DNA of 64,000 nt, from positions 114,209 to 178,208 of the forward strand of contig NZ_KE386951.1 in assembly GCF_000429785.1 (NCBI RefSeq), in the 5' to 3' direction. Every line of letters starts with the position of its first letter. Position 1 is the stretch's first letter. Below, piece by piece: positions 33,987 to 41,945 of the stretch. The translations under genes and the position numbers were made by a program. The stretch comes from Chitinibacter tainanensis DSM 15459. Lineage in GTDB: Bacteria > Pseudomonadota > Gammaproteobacteria > Burkholderiales > Chitinibacteraceae. A model generated the notes under the pieces. It made no database searches, was not told the origin of the DNA, and saw nothing but the letters and a program-made list of their open reading frames with translations.

Positions 33987-35003
33987 ATGACCTGGTATGC
34001 CACTTTGGGCGCCCTCTGCGCGGCCGACCAACCTCATGTCATTACTGCATTTGGCGATGCCAATGCCGAATTGCAGGCTTATCAGCAAGGCTGCACCATC
34101 ACGCCGCTAAGCCATTTTGGCTTAATCCGCTTTCAGGGCGAAGAGACTCAGCCCTTCCTGCAAGGGCAACTCTCTAGCGATATCCGCGCCCTACCGGCAG
34201 GTGGCGTACAGTATTCCAGCTATTCCACCCCCAAGGGCCGCATGCAAGCCACCTTTATGGTGATCCGCCACGGCGATGAGTATTTGCTACAGCTGGATCA
34301 GGCTATTTTGCCCGCACTGCAAAAACGCCTGTCGATGTTTATTCTGCGCAGCAAAACCAAAGCCAGCACGGCGGAAGAGCTGGGCCAGATTGGCGTTGCC
34401 GGCCCGCATGCGCAAGCGATCTTGAATGGCCTGTTTGGTACCTTGCCGGCCACCTTTAGTAGTGCGATGCATGGCGATGTGCAGCTGATTGCACTGGAAA
34501 ACCAGCGTTACCAGCTCTTGGCGCCAACCAGCGCGCTACCCACGCTGTGGGAACAATTGCGCGCCGCCGGCGCCACGCCAGCCGGCACTGCAGTCTGGAC
34601 GCTCAGCGAAATTCAAGCCGGGGTACCGTGGGTCACCGCCGCTACACAGGAAGAATTCGTGCCACAAATGGCCAATCTGGAATTGATTGGCGGCATCAGC
34701 TTTACCAAAGGCTGCTACCCAGGCCAAGAAATCGTGGCCCGCACACAATATCTGGGCAAACTGAAACGCCGTATGTTCCGCATGCAGGTGGCCAGCGACA
34801 ATGCCACCGCCGGGATGGATGTGTTTAGTAGTGAGATGAACGGGCAAGCCAGTGGCAAGATTATGCTGGCTGCGCCAAGTCCAACGGGCGGGATGGAAGT
34901 ACTGGTAGTGGCGCAGATTGCCAGCCTGGAACACGGCCTGCATCTGGGCGCCGTGGACGGCCCAGCGCTGCACAACTTACCCCTACCCTATGCCATGAAT
35001 TGA
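33987..35003 (+). CDS. ygfZ: Folate-binding protein YgfZ/GcvT-like, Fe-S cluster assembly factor
   Basis: 338 residues. The diagnostic motif KGCYPGQEIVAR lies near residue 245 with the conserved Cys; the N-terminal part (GLIRFQGEETQPFLQGQLSSD) is the GcvT-like folate-binding fold. YgfZ uses tetrahydrofolate chemistry to support assembly or repair of certain [4Fe-4S] enzymes such as MiaB. A single gene with 48 bp before fabI. The start at 33987 has GGATTGACC upstream. Confidence 0.92.
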   Translation: MTWYATLGALCAADQPHVITAFGDANAELQAYQQGCTITPLSHFGLIRFQGEETQPFLQGQLSSDIRALPAGGVQYSSYSTPKGRMQATFMVIRHGDEYLLQLDQAILPALQKRLSMFILRSKTKASTAEELGQIGVAGPHAQAILNGLFGTLPATFSSAMHGDVQLIALENQRYQLLAPTSALPTLWEQLRAAGATPAGTAVWTLSEIQAGVPWVTAATQEEFVPQMANLELIGGISFTKGCYPGQEIVARTQYLGKLKRRMFRMQVASDNATAGMDVFSSEMNGQASGKIMLAAPSPTGGMEVLVVAQIASLEHGLHLGAVDGPALHNLPLPYAMN

Positions 35004-35051
35004 TTTTTAAGCTTATAATCGCCCGATTGTTGATTACGAGGACAATGCCCA

Positions 35052-35843
35052 ATGGGTTTTCTCGCAAATAAAAAGATTCTGATCACTGGTCTGCTGTCTG
35101 ATCGCTCGATCGCTTATGGCGTGGCGCAAGCCTGCCACCGCGAAGGCGCTGAGCTGGCCTTCACCTATGTCAGTGAAGACCTGAAAGATCGCGTGGCTAA
35201 ACTTGCCGCCGATTTCAACAGCACCATCGTACTGCCCTGTGATGTGGGTAGCGATGAGCAAATCGAGCAACTGTTTGTCGATCTGGCCAAACACTGGCCA
35301 AGCTTTGATGGCTTGGTGCACTCGATTGGCTTCGCCCCACGCGAAGCGCTGAAAGGCGATTACCTCGATGCCGTGACCCGCGAAAACTTCAAAATCGCCC
35401 ACGATATCAGCTCATACAGCTTTGCCGCGCTGGCCAAAGCCGCGCGCCCATTGCTGAATGAAAAATCGTCACTGGTGACCATGTCGTATCTGGGTGCCGA
35501 GCGCGCCATCCCGAATTACAACGTGATGGGCTTGGCTAAAGCCAGCCTGGAAGCCAATGTGCGCTACATGGCTGCCGCACTGGGTAGCAGCAAAGAAATC
35601 CGCGTCAATGCCGTTTCAGCTGGCCCAATCAAAACACTGGCCGCCGCGGGTATTTCTAACTTTGGCAAATTGCTGAAAGGCGCCGCCGAAGCGACTCCAT
35701 TCAAACGCAATGTCACGCAAGAAGAAGTGGGCAATGTCACCGCCTTCTTGCTGTCGGATCTGTGCTCAGGCATGACCGGTGAAGTGCTGCACGTGGATGT
35801 TGGCTTTAGCATTGGCGCCGGCGCGTTGGCGGCCGCTGACTAA
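35052..35843 (+). CDS. fabI: Enoyl-[acyl-carrier-protein] reductase [NADH]
   Basis: 263 residues, short-chain dehydrogenase fold. N-terminal cofactor-binding [15 protein letters not shown], catalytic Tyr156 and Lys163 in [20 protein letters not shown] (numbering equal to E. coli FabI), and substrate-loop region [13 protein letters not shown]. It carries out the last reduction of each fatty-acid elongation cycle. ACGAGGAC precedes the start. It is followed by a strong terminator. Confidence 0.97.
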   Translation: MGFLANKKILITGLLSDRSIAYGVAQACHREGAELAFTYVSEDLKDRVAKLAADFNSTIVLPCDVGSDEQIEQLFVDLAKHWPSFDGLVHSIGFAPREALKGDYLDAVTRENFKIAHDISSYSFAALAKAARPLLNEKSSLVTMSYLGAERAIPNYNVMGLAKASLEANVRYMAAALGSSKEIRVNAVSAGPIKTLAAAGISNFGKLLKGAAEATPFKRNVTQEEVGNVTAFLLSDLCSGMTGEVLHVDVGFSIGAGALAAAD

Positions 35844-35870
35844 ATCAGCTCACCACCCGCTGTTAGCGTT

Positions 35871-35901
35871 AAAAAAACCCGCCAATTTGGCGGGTTTTTT
35901 C
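35871..35901. terminator. Bidirectional terminator after fabI
   Basis: ACCCGCCAA and TTGGCGGGT form a perfect stem, with AAAAAAA on the left and TTTTTT on the right. It separates fabI from the convergent small gene. Confidence 0.92.
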
Positions 35902-35917
35902 TTGCGCGTGCACGGCG

Positions 35918-36322
35918 CTAGAAACTAGCCACCTGCAGGTATAAGCCCAAAGCCCTGCCAACCCGCCCACTGCTGGCCATACCCTGAGTGGGTATATTGG
36001 TCGCCGAGCTAGCCGCGCCGAGACTCCGCACGCTGCCGCCAGTTAGTAATAGCCCATCATCCAGCCAGGAATTCGCCAGCAGCTGTCGCGCCGCCAGTGA
36101 AATTTCGGTGCGTGCACTTGGGCCTGCACTCAGCGCCCCCGGTGGGATGGCTTGGACTGTATCGAGCTGGCTAATGCGGCTCAGCAAGCGCAGCTGGCCG
36201 GCGCTTAAACCTGGCGTTTTGGCCGCATCTTCACTGCGGTTGGGCGCAGCACTGGCACGCGCGGCGCTGCCAAGCGTCGCGGAGGCAGATATACTAGAGC
36301 CAGTGCTTGCAATCAGCGCCAT
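35918..36322 (-). CDS. Small Ala/Ser-rich protein of unknown function
   Basis: 134 residues with no membrane segment. The N-terminal third is Ala/Ser-rich and probably disordered; the centre looks folded (GLSAGQLRLLSRISQLDTV, QAIPPG, ISLAARQLLANSWLDDG). No family recognised. A strong ribosome-binding site (AGGAGTGAGCA) directly before the ATG and the fact that the centre reads as a typical helical protein support it. An overlapping plus-strand frame (35988-36362) is judged a shadow. The C-terminal codons overlap a degenerate copy of the 49-bp palindrome. Confidence 0.55.
   Translation of the reverse strand: MALIASTGSSISASATLGSAARASAAPNRSEDAAKTPGLSAGQLRLLSRISQLDTVQAIPPGALSAGPSARTEISLAARQLLANSWLDDGLLLTGGSVRSLGAASSATNIPTQGMASSGRVGRALGLYLQVASF
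35937..35984. repeat. Possible degenerate copy of the palindromic repeat (48 bp)
   Basis: AGGTAT at the left, ATACCC at the right, 48 bp overall, with only weak inner complementarity. An outward GGGTAT box lies 5 bp to the right (35990-35995), the same arrangement as in intact copies. It falls within the 3' part of the 134-residue gene, so chance is not excluded. Confidence 0.35.
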
Positions 36323-36405
36323 TGCTCACTCCTGCACCGCCGGCCACGGCCGGCACCGCTGATTTTATTGTACGCTTTTCTCTTTATTGAACAATGGGTT
36401 AAACG

Positions 36406-37236
36406 ATGTGCCAGCTGCTGGGCATGAATTGCAATACGCCAACCGATATTGTGTTTTCGTTCGAAGGCTTTCGCCGTCGCGGCGGCTTAACCGACGAACA
36501 TTCGGATGGTTGGGGCATTGCCTTTTTTGAGGGCGAAGGCTGCCGCTTATTTTTGGACTATTTGCCCTCCAGCAGCAGCCCGGTGGCCGATCTGGTGCGC
36601 GCCTATCCGATCAAGAGCAAAAATGTCATTGCCCATATTCGGAAAGCCACGCAAGGCGAAATCAACCTCACCAACACCCATCCATTCGGGCGCGAGCTAT
36701 GGGGGCAGAACTGGATTTTCGCCCACAACGGCAATCTCACCCACATTCCGGCGCCGGTGTCATCGCGGTTTATGCCGATTGGCAGCACCGATAGCGAGCA
36801 GGCATTTTGCTGGCTGATGAATGAGCTGGCGCAGCGCTTTGCCAGCTGCCCGCCGGCCGAGGTGTTGTACGCCACCTTGCAGGAGTTAAGCGCACAGCTG
36901 GCCGCCGGCGGCACGTTTAATTACCTGCTCTCCAATGGCAAAACGCTGTTTGCCCATTGCAGCACCAAGCTGCACTTTCTGATCCGGCAGGCGCCATTTA
37001 CCCGTGCGCATTTGTGCGACACCGATATGGCGGTGGATTTTTCTTTGGAAACCAGCCCGAATGATCGGGTGGCCATGATCGCCACCGAGCCGCTGACTGA
37101 CAATGAGCAATGGTATGCGCTGCAGAATGGTGATTTACTGATGTTTGTCGAAGGGCAGATCGCATACCCTATCGGGTATAATCCCACGCCTCGCACTAAT
37201 GATGCCACTGTGAGCAATACCCCTGCAGTTTGCTAA
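36406..37236 (+). CDS. Class II glutamine amidotransferase, YafJ-type
   Basis: 276 residues. After Met removal Cys2 (MCQLLGMN) would be the N-terminal nucleophile. Other glutaminase marks are EHSDGWGIAFFEG, AHIRKATQG, THPFGRELWG, IFAHNGNL and GSTDSEQAF. Proteins of this group (YafJ/Gat-like) carry only the glutaminase domain, and their synthase partner is not established. The final residues after about 255 (IGYNPTPRTNDATVSNTPAVC) are encoded by a 49-bp palindrome and probably are not ancestral. The stop is 6 bp from the stop of the convergent gene. Confidence 0.85.
   Translation: MCQLLGMNCNTPTDIVFSFEGFRRRGGLTDEHSDGWGIAFFEGEGCRLFLDYLPSSSSPVADLVRAYPIKSKNVIAHIRKATQGEINLTNTHPFGRELWGQNWIFAHNGNLTHIPAPVSSRFMPIGSTDSEQAFCWLMNELAQRFASCPPAEVLYATLQELSAQLAAGGTFNYLLSNGKTLFAHCSTKLHFLIRQAPFTRAHLCDTDMAVDFSLETSPNDRVAMIATEPLTDNEQWYALQNGDLLMFVEGQIAYPIGYNPTPRTNDATVSNTPAVC
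37174..37222. repeat. 49-bp palindromic repeat, copy 8 (inside coding sequence)
   Basis: GGGTAT and ATACCC ends; arms CCAC, GCCTCGCAC on the left oppose GTGAGC and GTGGC-like segments on the right, with ATGAT at the centre. The whole copy lies within the last 60 bases of the YafJ-type gene. An outward ATACCC box lies 4 bp to the left (37164-37169). Confidence 0.72.
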
Positions 37237-37242
37237 GCGCCT

Positions 37243-38322
37243 TTAGCCGGTGTATTGATGCAGGGCGATCAGCGCGAAAACGCGATCATCAAAATACTCG
37301 CCCTGCTCATCCAGCTGCCGCAAAATCGGCGCCAACCGCTCTAGCGGCAGCTGCTGGTGCGAAAAGCGATCGCGGGCTTTTTTCAGGCTTTGCGCCCGCG
37401 ACACAAGCTGGGCGCGGCGCGTTTCCATTTCTTTATGTTCACGCCGATGCCCGCCCACCGACAGATTCAGCCACAGCAAGAGCGGCACCGCGAACCACCA
37501 CAGCTCCATCAGCAATGTAACAATCGCGCCCAGCGCCAGCAGCAAGTACCAAACCTGATCAATGTGCTCAAGCTCGGGAAACAGCACCGACGCCGTTGGC
37601 CAGCGCCGCTTGAGCATACTGCGAATGCGCGCATCATCGGTGGCATCATGCTTTTTATGCGCCAGCGCCGCATCCAGCGCCAAGCTTAAATACCATTGAG
37701 TAATCACCCGGCAATGCAGCCACGGCTGATCCAGATATTGCTGCATTTTCTCGTGCAACTGATCGCGAAACGCCGGGCTCGACAGAGGTGGAATACTGTC
37801 GTCATAGGGGGTTTTGATGGTGTGCTGCACCAAGAGCGGATAGCCCGCGATATCGATCAATTGATTGCGCCGTTGCGCCAAGACATCAGTGGGCAGATTA
37901 AGATCAGGATCATCTAGGCGCAAATAATGCTGAATCAGTTGATCCAGCGGCTCGAATGGCGGATGCGTACCCGGATGTGTGCGCATCTCTTTGCGGATGC
38001 GCTCCACCTCGGCCAAAATCGCGCGGCCACTGGCCTCTGCCTCGGGCACCCAGGGCATGCGCACCAGCGATTCAACCTTGTACAAAGGTTCGTCGAAATG
38101 CTGGTAATAGGCCTCGAAATACATCGACATGGCCTTATCATCGCGATCAGTCTCACCTGACAACAAAGGCTTGGTCGGTGGCGAGCGGCGCAGATCAATG
38201 GCAATCCGGTTCGCTAGGGTTTCCAGCTCGGGCGCCACGCCCGCGCGTGCAAAGACCGGATCAAGCTCATGCCGCTTGCTCCGCCATTCTTCCAGCGTTT
38301 TCCAGATGCTCCAATCCGCCAC
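37243..38322 (-). CDS. Two-helix membrane protein of unknown function
   Basis: 359 residues. A long soluble N-terminal part (about 1-265) rich in charged residues and Trp/Tyr (TLEEWRSKR, EAYYQHFDEPLYKVESL), then two close membrane helices (about 268-310: YLLLALGAIVTLLMELWW and AVPLLLWLNLSVGG), then a basic coiled tail (about 315-359). I do not recognise the family. The start is a GTG at 38322, chosen because AGGAGG lies 6 bp upstream; the longer frame from 38418 would hide that site. It is downstream of pap on the same strand (145 bp gap). Confidence 0.7.
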   Translation of the reverse strand: MADWSIWKTLEEWRSKRHELDPVFARAGVAPELETLANRIAIDLRRSPPTKPLLSGETDRDDKAMSMYFEAYYQHFDEPLYKVESLVRMPWVPEAEASGRAILAEVERIRKEMRTHPGTHPPFEPLDQLIQHYLRLDDPDLNLPTDVLAQRRNQLIDIAGYPLLVQHTIKTPYDDSIPPLSSPAFRDQLHEKMQQYLDQPWLHCRVITQWYLSLALDAALAHKKHDATDDARIRSMLKRRWPTASVLFPELEHIDQVWYLLLALGAIVTLLMELWWFAVPLLLWLNLSVGGHRREHKEMETRRAQLVSRAQSLKKARDRFSHQQLPLERLAPILRQLDEQGEYFDDRVFALIALHQYTG

Positions 38323-38466
38323 AAGGCCCTCCTGTTGAGCGCCTATTCTACCGTGCGGGCTGCTAAAGCGGGAACGGATTACGGGGCGTGTGGTGTGAAG
38401 CGCCGCCGCCAATGCCAACGGCCGGCATACATGCCGGCCGCGGATAGGACAAACGCATGGAGTGGC

Positions 38467-39969
38467 TTATTTCTTTTTGCTCTTATGCGGCGCAATGGCC
38501 GCCTCGATCCGCTCGCACAAATGGCGCAATACGGCCAAGCGGGCATGGTATTTATTATTGGCGCCAATCACTTCCCACGGAGCGAGCGCCGTGCCGGTGC
38601 GCTCGATCAAATCGCTGCCCGCTTCGATATAAGCATCCCACTTCTCGCGATTGCGCCAGTCTTCGGCAGTGATTTTGAAGCGCTTGTATTCAATCGCTTC
38701 GCGCTCTTTAAAGCGCCGCAGCTGCTCTTCATTGCTGATCGCCAGCCAGAACTTCACCACAATGACATTGGCGGCGCTGATCTGCGCTTCAAAATCATTA
38801 ATCTCGCCATAGGCACGCATCCAGTCGGCGCGGCTGGCAAAGCCTTCAATCCGCTCGACCAACACCCGGCCATACCAAGAGCGATCAAACAGCGTGATCT
38901 GCCCGTGCGGCGGTAAATGGCGCCAAAAGCGCCACAGATAGGGCTGTGCGCGCTCTTCTTCGGTGGGAGCGGCAATTGGAATCGTGCGGTACTGCCGCGC
39001 GTCCAGCGCAGCGGTAATCCGGCGAATGGCGCCGCCTTTACCGGCCGCATCCATCCCTTCAAAAACGCATACTACCGAATGCTTGGCAAAAGCCGGCTCG
39101 CGCGTCAGCCGATAGAGCCGCCCCTGCAGGGCTTCCAGCTCTTCGGTATAGCGCGCTTTATCCAGATCGCTATCGAGCGCAATTTTATCCAGCAGGCGCA
39201 CACCATCAATCGATGGCATCAGCGGCGCGGCATCCACCCGTTTTTGCCGCACTGATTCGCGCTCCATATGATGCTGAATGGCCTGCAAAATATGCGTACC
39301 GACCGTGATGTCACGGTAGCGCTCATCCGAGCTTTCGATCACCCGCCACGGCGCATCGGCCAGATTCGTGCGCTGGAGTAAATCCTGTTGCGAGCGCATG
39401 ATGGCTTCGTAATGCTCTAAAAACCATTGATCGCTTTCATCTACCCGCCAGGCGGTGCGCTCATCGCCACTGAGTTTCTTCAGGCGTTTTTTTAGCTGCT
39501 CTTGCGGCAGATGCAGCCAGAATTTCAGCACCAGCGCGCCTTCATCGGCCAGCATTTTTTCTAGCCGGACGATTTTGAGTAATTCGTGCTCATATTCGGC
39601 CGAGCCTGGTTGCAAATGCAGCTCATTCCACATCGGGCCGCTATACCAGCCACCAAATAAAATCGCCATCTGCCCTTTTGGCGGCAACACGCGCCAATAG
39701 CGCCAGAATGGCGGGCGAGCTTGCTCTTCGTCGGTCGGAGGGCCAAAGGCATGCGTGGCAATATGCCGCGGATCCATCCATTCGAGCAGTAAATTGGCCA
39801 CCTGCCCGCGTCCCGCCGTGGGCACTCCACCGAGCAGAATAATCACCGGAAAATCGCCGCGCTCTTTGAGCTGAAACTGGATGGTGAGCAACTGCTGGCG
39901 CAATTGATCGGCGGCTTGTTTGTATTGTTCTTTATCGAGTTTGTGCCCGAGTTCGGCTGCGGCAAACAT
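38467..39969 (-). CDS. pap: Polyphosphate:AMP phosphotransferase (tandem PPK2)
   Basis: 500 residues, two fused PPK2 kinase domains (class II). The C-terminal domain is the catalytic one, with Walker A FEGMDAAGKGGAIRR near residue 300 and the lid/Walker B regions RSWYGRVLVERIEGF and NDFEAQ. The N-terminal domain has a degenerate P-loop (GGVPTAGRGQ) and probably only a structural role. The enzyme phosphorylates AMP to ADP using polyphosphate. It starts 32 bp after the stop of an HD-GYP gene and is likely in the same transcript. AAGGAAT precedes the ATG. Confidence 0.9.
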   Translation of the reverse strand: MFAAAELGHKLDKEQYKQAADQLRQQLLTIQFQLKERGDFPVIILLGGVPTAGRGQVANLLLEWMDPRHIATHAFGPPTDEEQARPPFWRYWRVLPPKGQMAILFGGWYSGPMWNELHLQPGSAEYEHELLKIVRLEKMLADEGALVLKFWLHLPQEQLKKRLKKLSGDERTAWRVDESDQWFLEHYEAIMRSQQDLLQRTNLADAPWRVIESSDERYRDITVGTHILQAIQHHMERESVRQKRVDAAPLMPSIDGVRLLDKIALDSDLDKARYTEELEALQGRLYRLTREPAFAKHSVVCVFEGMDAAGKGGAIRRITAALDARQYRTIPIAAPTEEERAQPYLWRFWRHLPPHGQITLFDRSWYGRVLVERIEGFASRADWMRAYGEINDFEAQISAANVIVVKFWLAISNEEQLRRFKEREAIEYKRFKITAEDWRNREKWDAYIEAGSDLIERTGTALAPWEVIGANNKYHARLAVLRHLCERIEAAIAPHKSKKK

Positions 39970-40001
39970 GCAGATTCCTTGTGTAAAGCCCTGTCCGCGG
40001 T

Positions 40002-41225
40002 TTAGGTTTGCTCGCCGAGGAAGCGGCTGATATTGATACCCCATTTTTCCGGGTTTTCGTGGCCGACGATTTTATCCGCCCCGCCCTTGCCCATCGGCCG
40101 AGCCAGATCCACCAGCACCGGCTGAATGTAGGTATTCGATTTCAAACTAAAAAACACCTTCACCTTGGGCTGCAGCATGGAGGCTTCATTTTGCTCAATC
40201 ACCACACCCAGCCGGCTCGATTCCAGCTTCACCAGCGTCCCCACCGGATAAATCCCCACCGTGCGCATAAAGGCCTGCACTAGCTCAGGGTTGAAATGGA
40301 ATTTGCTCCATTCCCATAACTTACGCAAGCCTTCCGGCGCCGGCATGCCCTTGTGGTAACAACGATCAGAGGTAATTGCGTCATAAACATCCACCACTGC
40401 CGCCATTTGCGCCATCCGGCTGATCTGATCGCCCGGTAGTTTGTGCGGGTAGCCCGTACCATCGATGCGCTCATGGTGATGCAGGGTAATTTCGAGCGGG
40501 ATTTCTTCCATGCCCGGGATGTCTTTCAGGATTAACCAGCCCTCTTCGGGGTGGGTGCGCATAATGGCGAATTCTTCGTCGGTTAAGCGCCCGGGCTTAT
40601 TTAAAATTTCATTCGGCACTTTCATTTTGCCGGTGTCGTGCAATAGCCCGCCCGTACCTGCCAGGCGGATCATTTCCCGATCCATACCCAGCGATTGGGC
40701 AAAAGTCACCAGCAAAGTGCAGACACTCACCGAGTGCAAAAATGTGTATTCGTCTTTGTCTTTAATCCCGCCCAGCCCCACCAGCGCGCCACTATTACGC
40801 AGCACCGATTCGGTAATGTCTTCCACCACCTGCGCCACGCCCTCAAGCTCGATGGCTTTACCAAGGCGAATATCGCGCATCACGGTTTTGACGGCATTTG
40901 TGGCCTGATTGTGGATTTTGCGCGCGCGGGTGAGCTCTTCGGCGAATGAGACTTTGATAATCGGCGGCGGCTCTTCGGCTAATTTGAGCAGCTGGGCGTC
41001 CAGCTCGGCGTTCACTTCTTCCACCGTGGGCGCATCGGCCAGATCCAGACCCCGCTCGGTATCGATATACACTTCGCGCACGCCGGTGGCCATGATCTGG
41101 GCGATCACATTGTCATCGGCCACGGCAAATTGATTGCGAACAAAGGGGTGATTCATCCAGTCGACGTTCAGATCATGAATGAACATGCCGACTTTCAGGG
41201 CATCGGAAGGGATTTTTTTGATCAT
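40002..41225 (-). CDS. HD-GYP cyclic-di-GMP phosphodiesterase with DUF3391 domain
   Basis: 407 residues, soluble. N-terminal DUF3391 domain (about 1-125: KVGMFIHDLNVDWMNHPF), then an HD-GYP domain (about 140-330) with His196-Asp197 (LLHDTGKMKVP), HHHERIDGTGYP and AVVDVYDAITSDRCYHKG, followed by a beta-rich C-terminal part (about 330-407). All metal-binding positions appear intact, so activity on cyclic-di-GMP is expected. It lies directly upstream of pap, a possible link between cyclic-di-GMP and polyphosphate/nucleotide metabolism. Confidence 0.93.
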   Translation of the reverse strand: MIKKIPSDALKVGMFIHDLNVDWMNHPFVRNQFAVADDNVIAQIMATGVREVYIDTERGLDLADAPTVEEVNAELDAQLLKLAEEPPPIIKVSFAEELTRARKIHNQATNAVKTVMRDIRLGKAIELEGVAQVVEDITESVLRNSGALVGLGGIKDKDEYTFLHSVSVCTLLVTFAQSLGMDREMIRLAGTGGLLHDTGKMKVPNEILNKPGRLTDEEFAIMRTHPEEGWLILKDIPGMEEIPLEITLHHHERIDGTGYPHKLPGDQISRMAQMAAVVDVYDAITSDRCYHKGMPAPEGLRKLWEWSKFHFNPELVQAFMRTVGIYPVGTLVKLESSRLGVVIEQNEASMLQPKVKVFFSLKSNTYIQPVLVDLARPMGKGGADKIVGHENPEKWGINISRFLGEQT

Positions 41226-41311
41226 CTCGACTCACCTGCGACTATGCCTGCAGTGTAGGCTAGCCCGCGCCGCCTTGCCGCGCTTTTCCGCCTGCCGTTG
41301 AGCTTTAATCT

Positions 41312-41360
41312 GGGTATATACACCAGTGCATTTATTCGTAATGCATACACATGAATACCC
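41312..41360. repeat. 49-bp palindromic repeat, copy 9
   Basis: GGGTATATACACC on the left and ATACCC on the right; AGTGCATT opposes AATGCATA and gives a strong inner stem around TATTCGT. It is the only copy between divergent genes (HD-GYP and the YidB-like gene). An outward CGGTAT box lies 5 bp to the right (41366-41371). Confidence 0.75.
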
Positions 41361-41389
41361 CATGACGGTATTAATAAACCCCGCAAAGA

Positions 41390-41405
41390 TGACATCAAGC
41401 TGTCA
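41390..41405. promoter_or_regulatory. Small inverted repeat upstream of the YidB-like gene
   Basis: TGACA (41390-41394) and TGTCA (41401-41405) face each other over a 6-base spacer, about 50 bp before the start codon and just before a -10-like TATAGT (about 41415). It could be an operator; no regulator is identified. Confidence 0.3.
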
Positions 41406-41453
41406 AAGTTGGCTTATAGTATCTGCCTACATTCTCACCCAAGGAGTTGGCAC

Positions 41454-41837
41454 ATGAGTTTATTCGACAGTCTGGCCGGGCAGTTTTTGCAAGGCGAACA
41501 AGGCGCGGCGCTGCAATCGTTGCTGGAATCGCACGGTGGCGTTAGTGGTCTGGTAGAAAAATTCCAATCTGGCGGCCTGGGTGAGATCGCCCAATCGTGG
41601 ATCGCCAGCGGGGAAAACCTGCCGATCAGCAGCGAACAAATCCAAGCCGTGCTGGGCAATGAAACCGTCGCCAATCTGGCGAGCAAACTGGGCGTGGATC
41701 CAGAGCAAGCCGCTGGCACCATCAGCAACCTGCTGCCGCAACTGGTGGATCAGCTCACCCCGAACGGCCAGCTGCCGGCCGGCAATGATTTGCTCAATGC
41801 TGGGCTGGATATGCTGAAAGGCAAGCTATTTGGCTAA
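41454..41837 (+). CDS. YidB/DUF937-family protein
   Basis: 127 residues. It matches the YidB pattern: N-terminal MSLFDSLAGQ, a GGVSGLVEKFQSGGLGEIAQSW stretch and PISSEQIQAVLGNETVANLA, then GLDPEQAA-like and ISNLLPQLVDQLTPNG. Function unknown; members are small, soluble, and helical. The ATG at 41454 has AAGGAG 8 bp upstream. It is followed by a 49-bp palindrome and a bidirectional terminator. Confidence 0.88.
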   Translation: MSLFDSLAGQFLQGEQGAALQSLLESHGGVSGLVEKFQSGGLGEIAQSWIASGENLPISSEQIQAVLGNETVANLASKLGVDPEQAAGTISNLLPQLVDQLTPNGQLPAGNDLLNAGLDMLKGKLFG

Positions 41838-41846
41838 GGCCAAGTA

Positions 41847-41895
41847 GGGTATAGGCCTGCAGCACTCAAAATCAATAGGATTGCAGGCAATACCC
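41847..41895. repeat. 49-bp palindromic repeat, copy 10
   Basis: GGGTAT with GCCTGCA on the left, TGCAGGC with ATACCC on the right: 13 well-matched positions. It lies 10 bp after the YidB-like gene stop and abuts the terminator at 41897. Confidence 0.78.
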
Positions 41896-41896
41896 C

Positions 41897-41930
41897 AATA
41901 AAAAACGGCCCACAAGGGCCGTTTTTTATT
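41897..41930. terminator. Bidirectional terminator
   Basis: AAAAAACGGCCC and GGGCCGTTTTTT around ACAA, a perfect stem with A-run and T-run. It serves both the YidB-like gene and the convergent giant glycosyltransferase gene. Confidence 0.93.
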
Positions 41931-41945
41931 GGCTAAATAGCCGCC

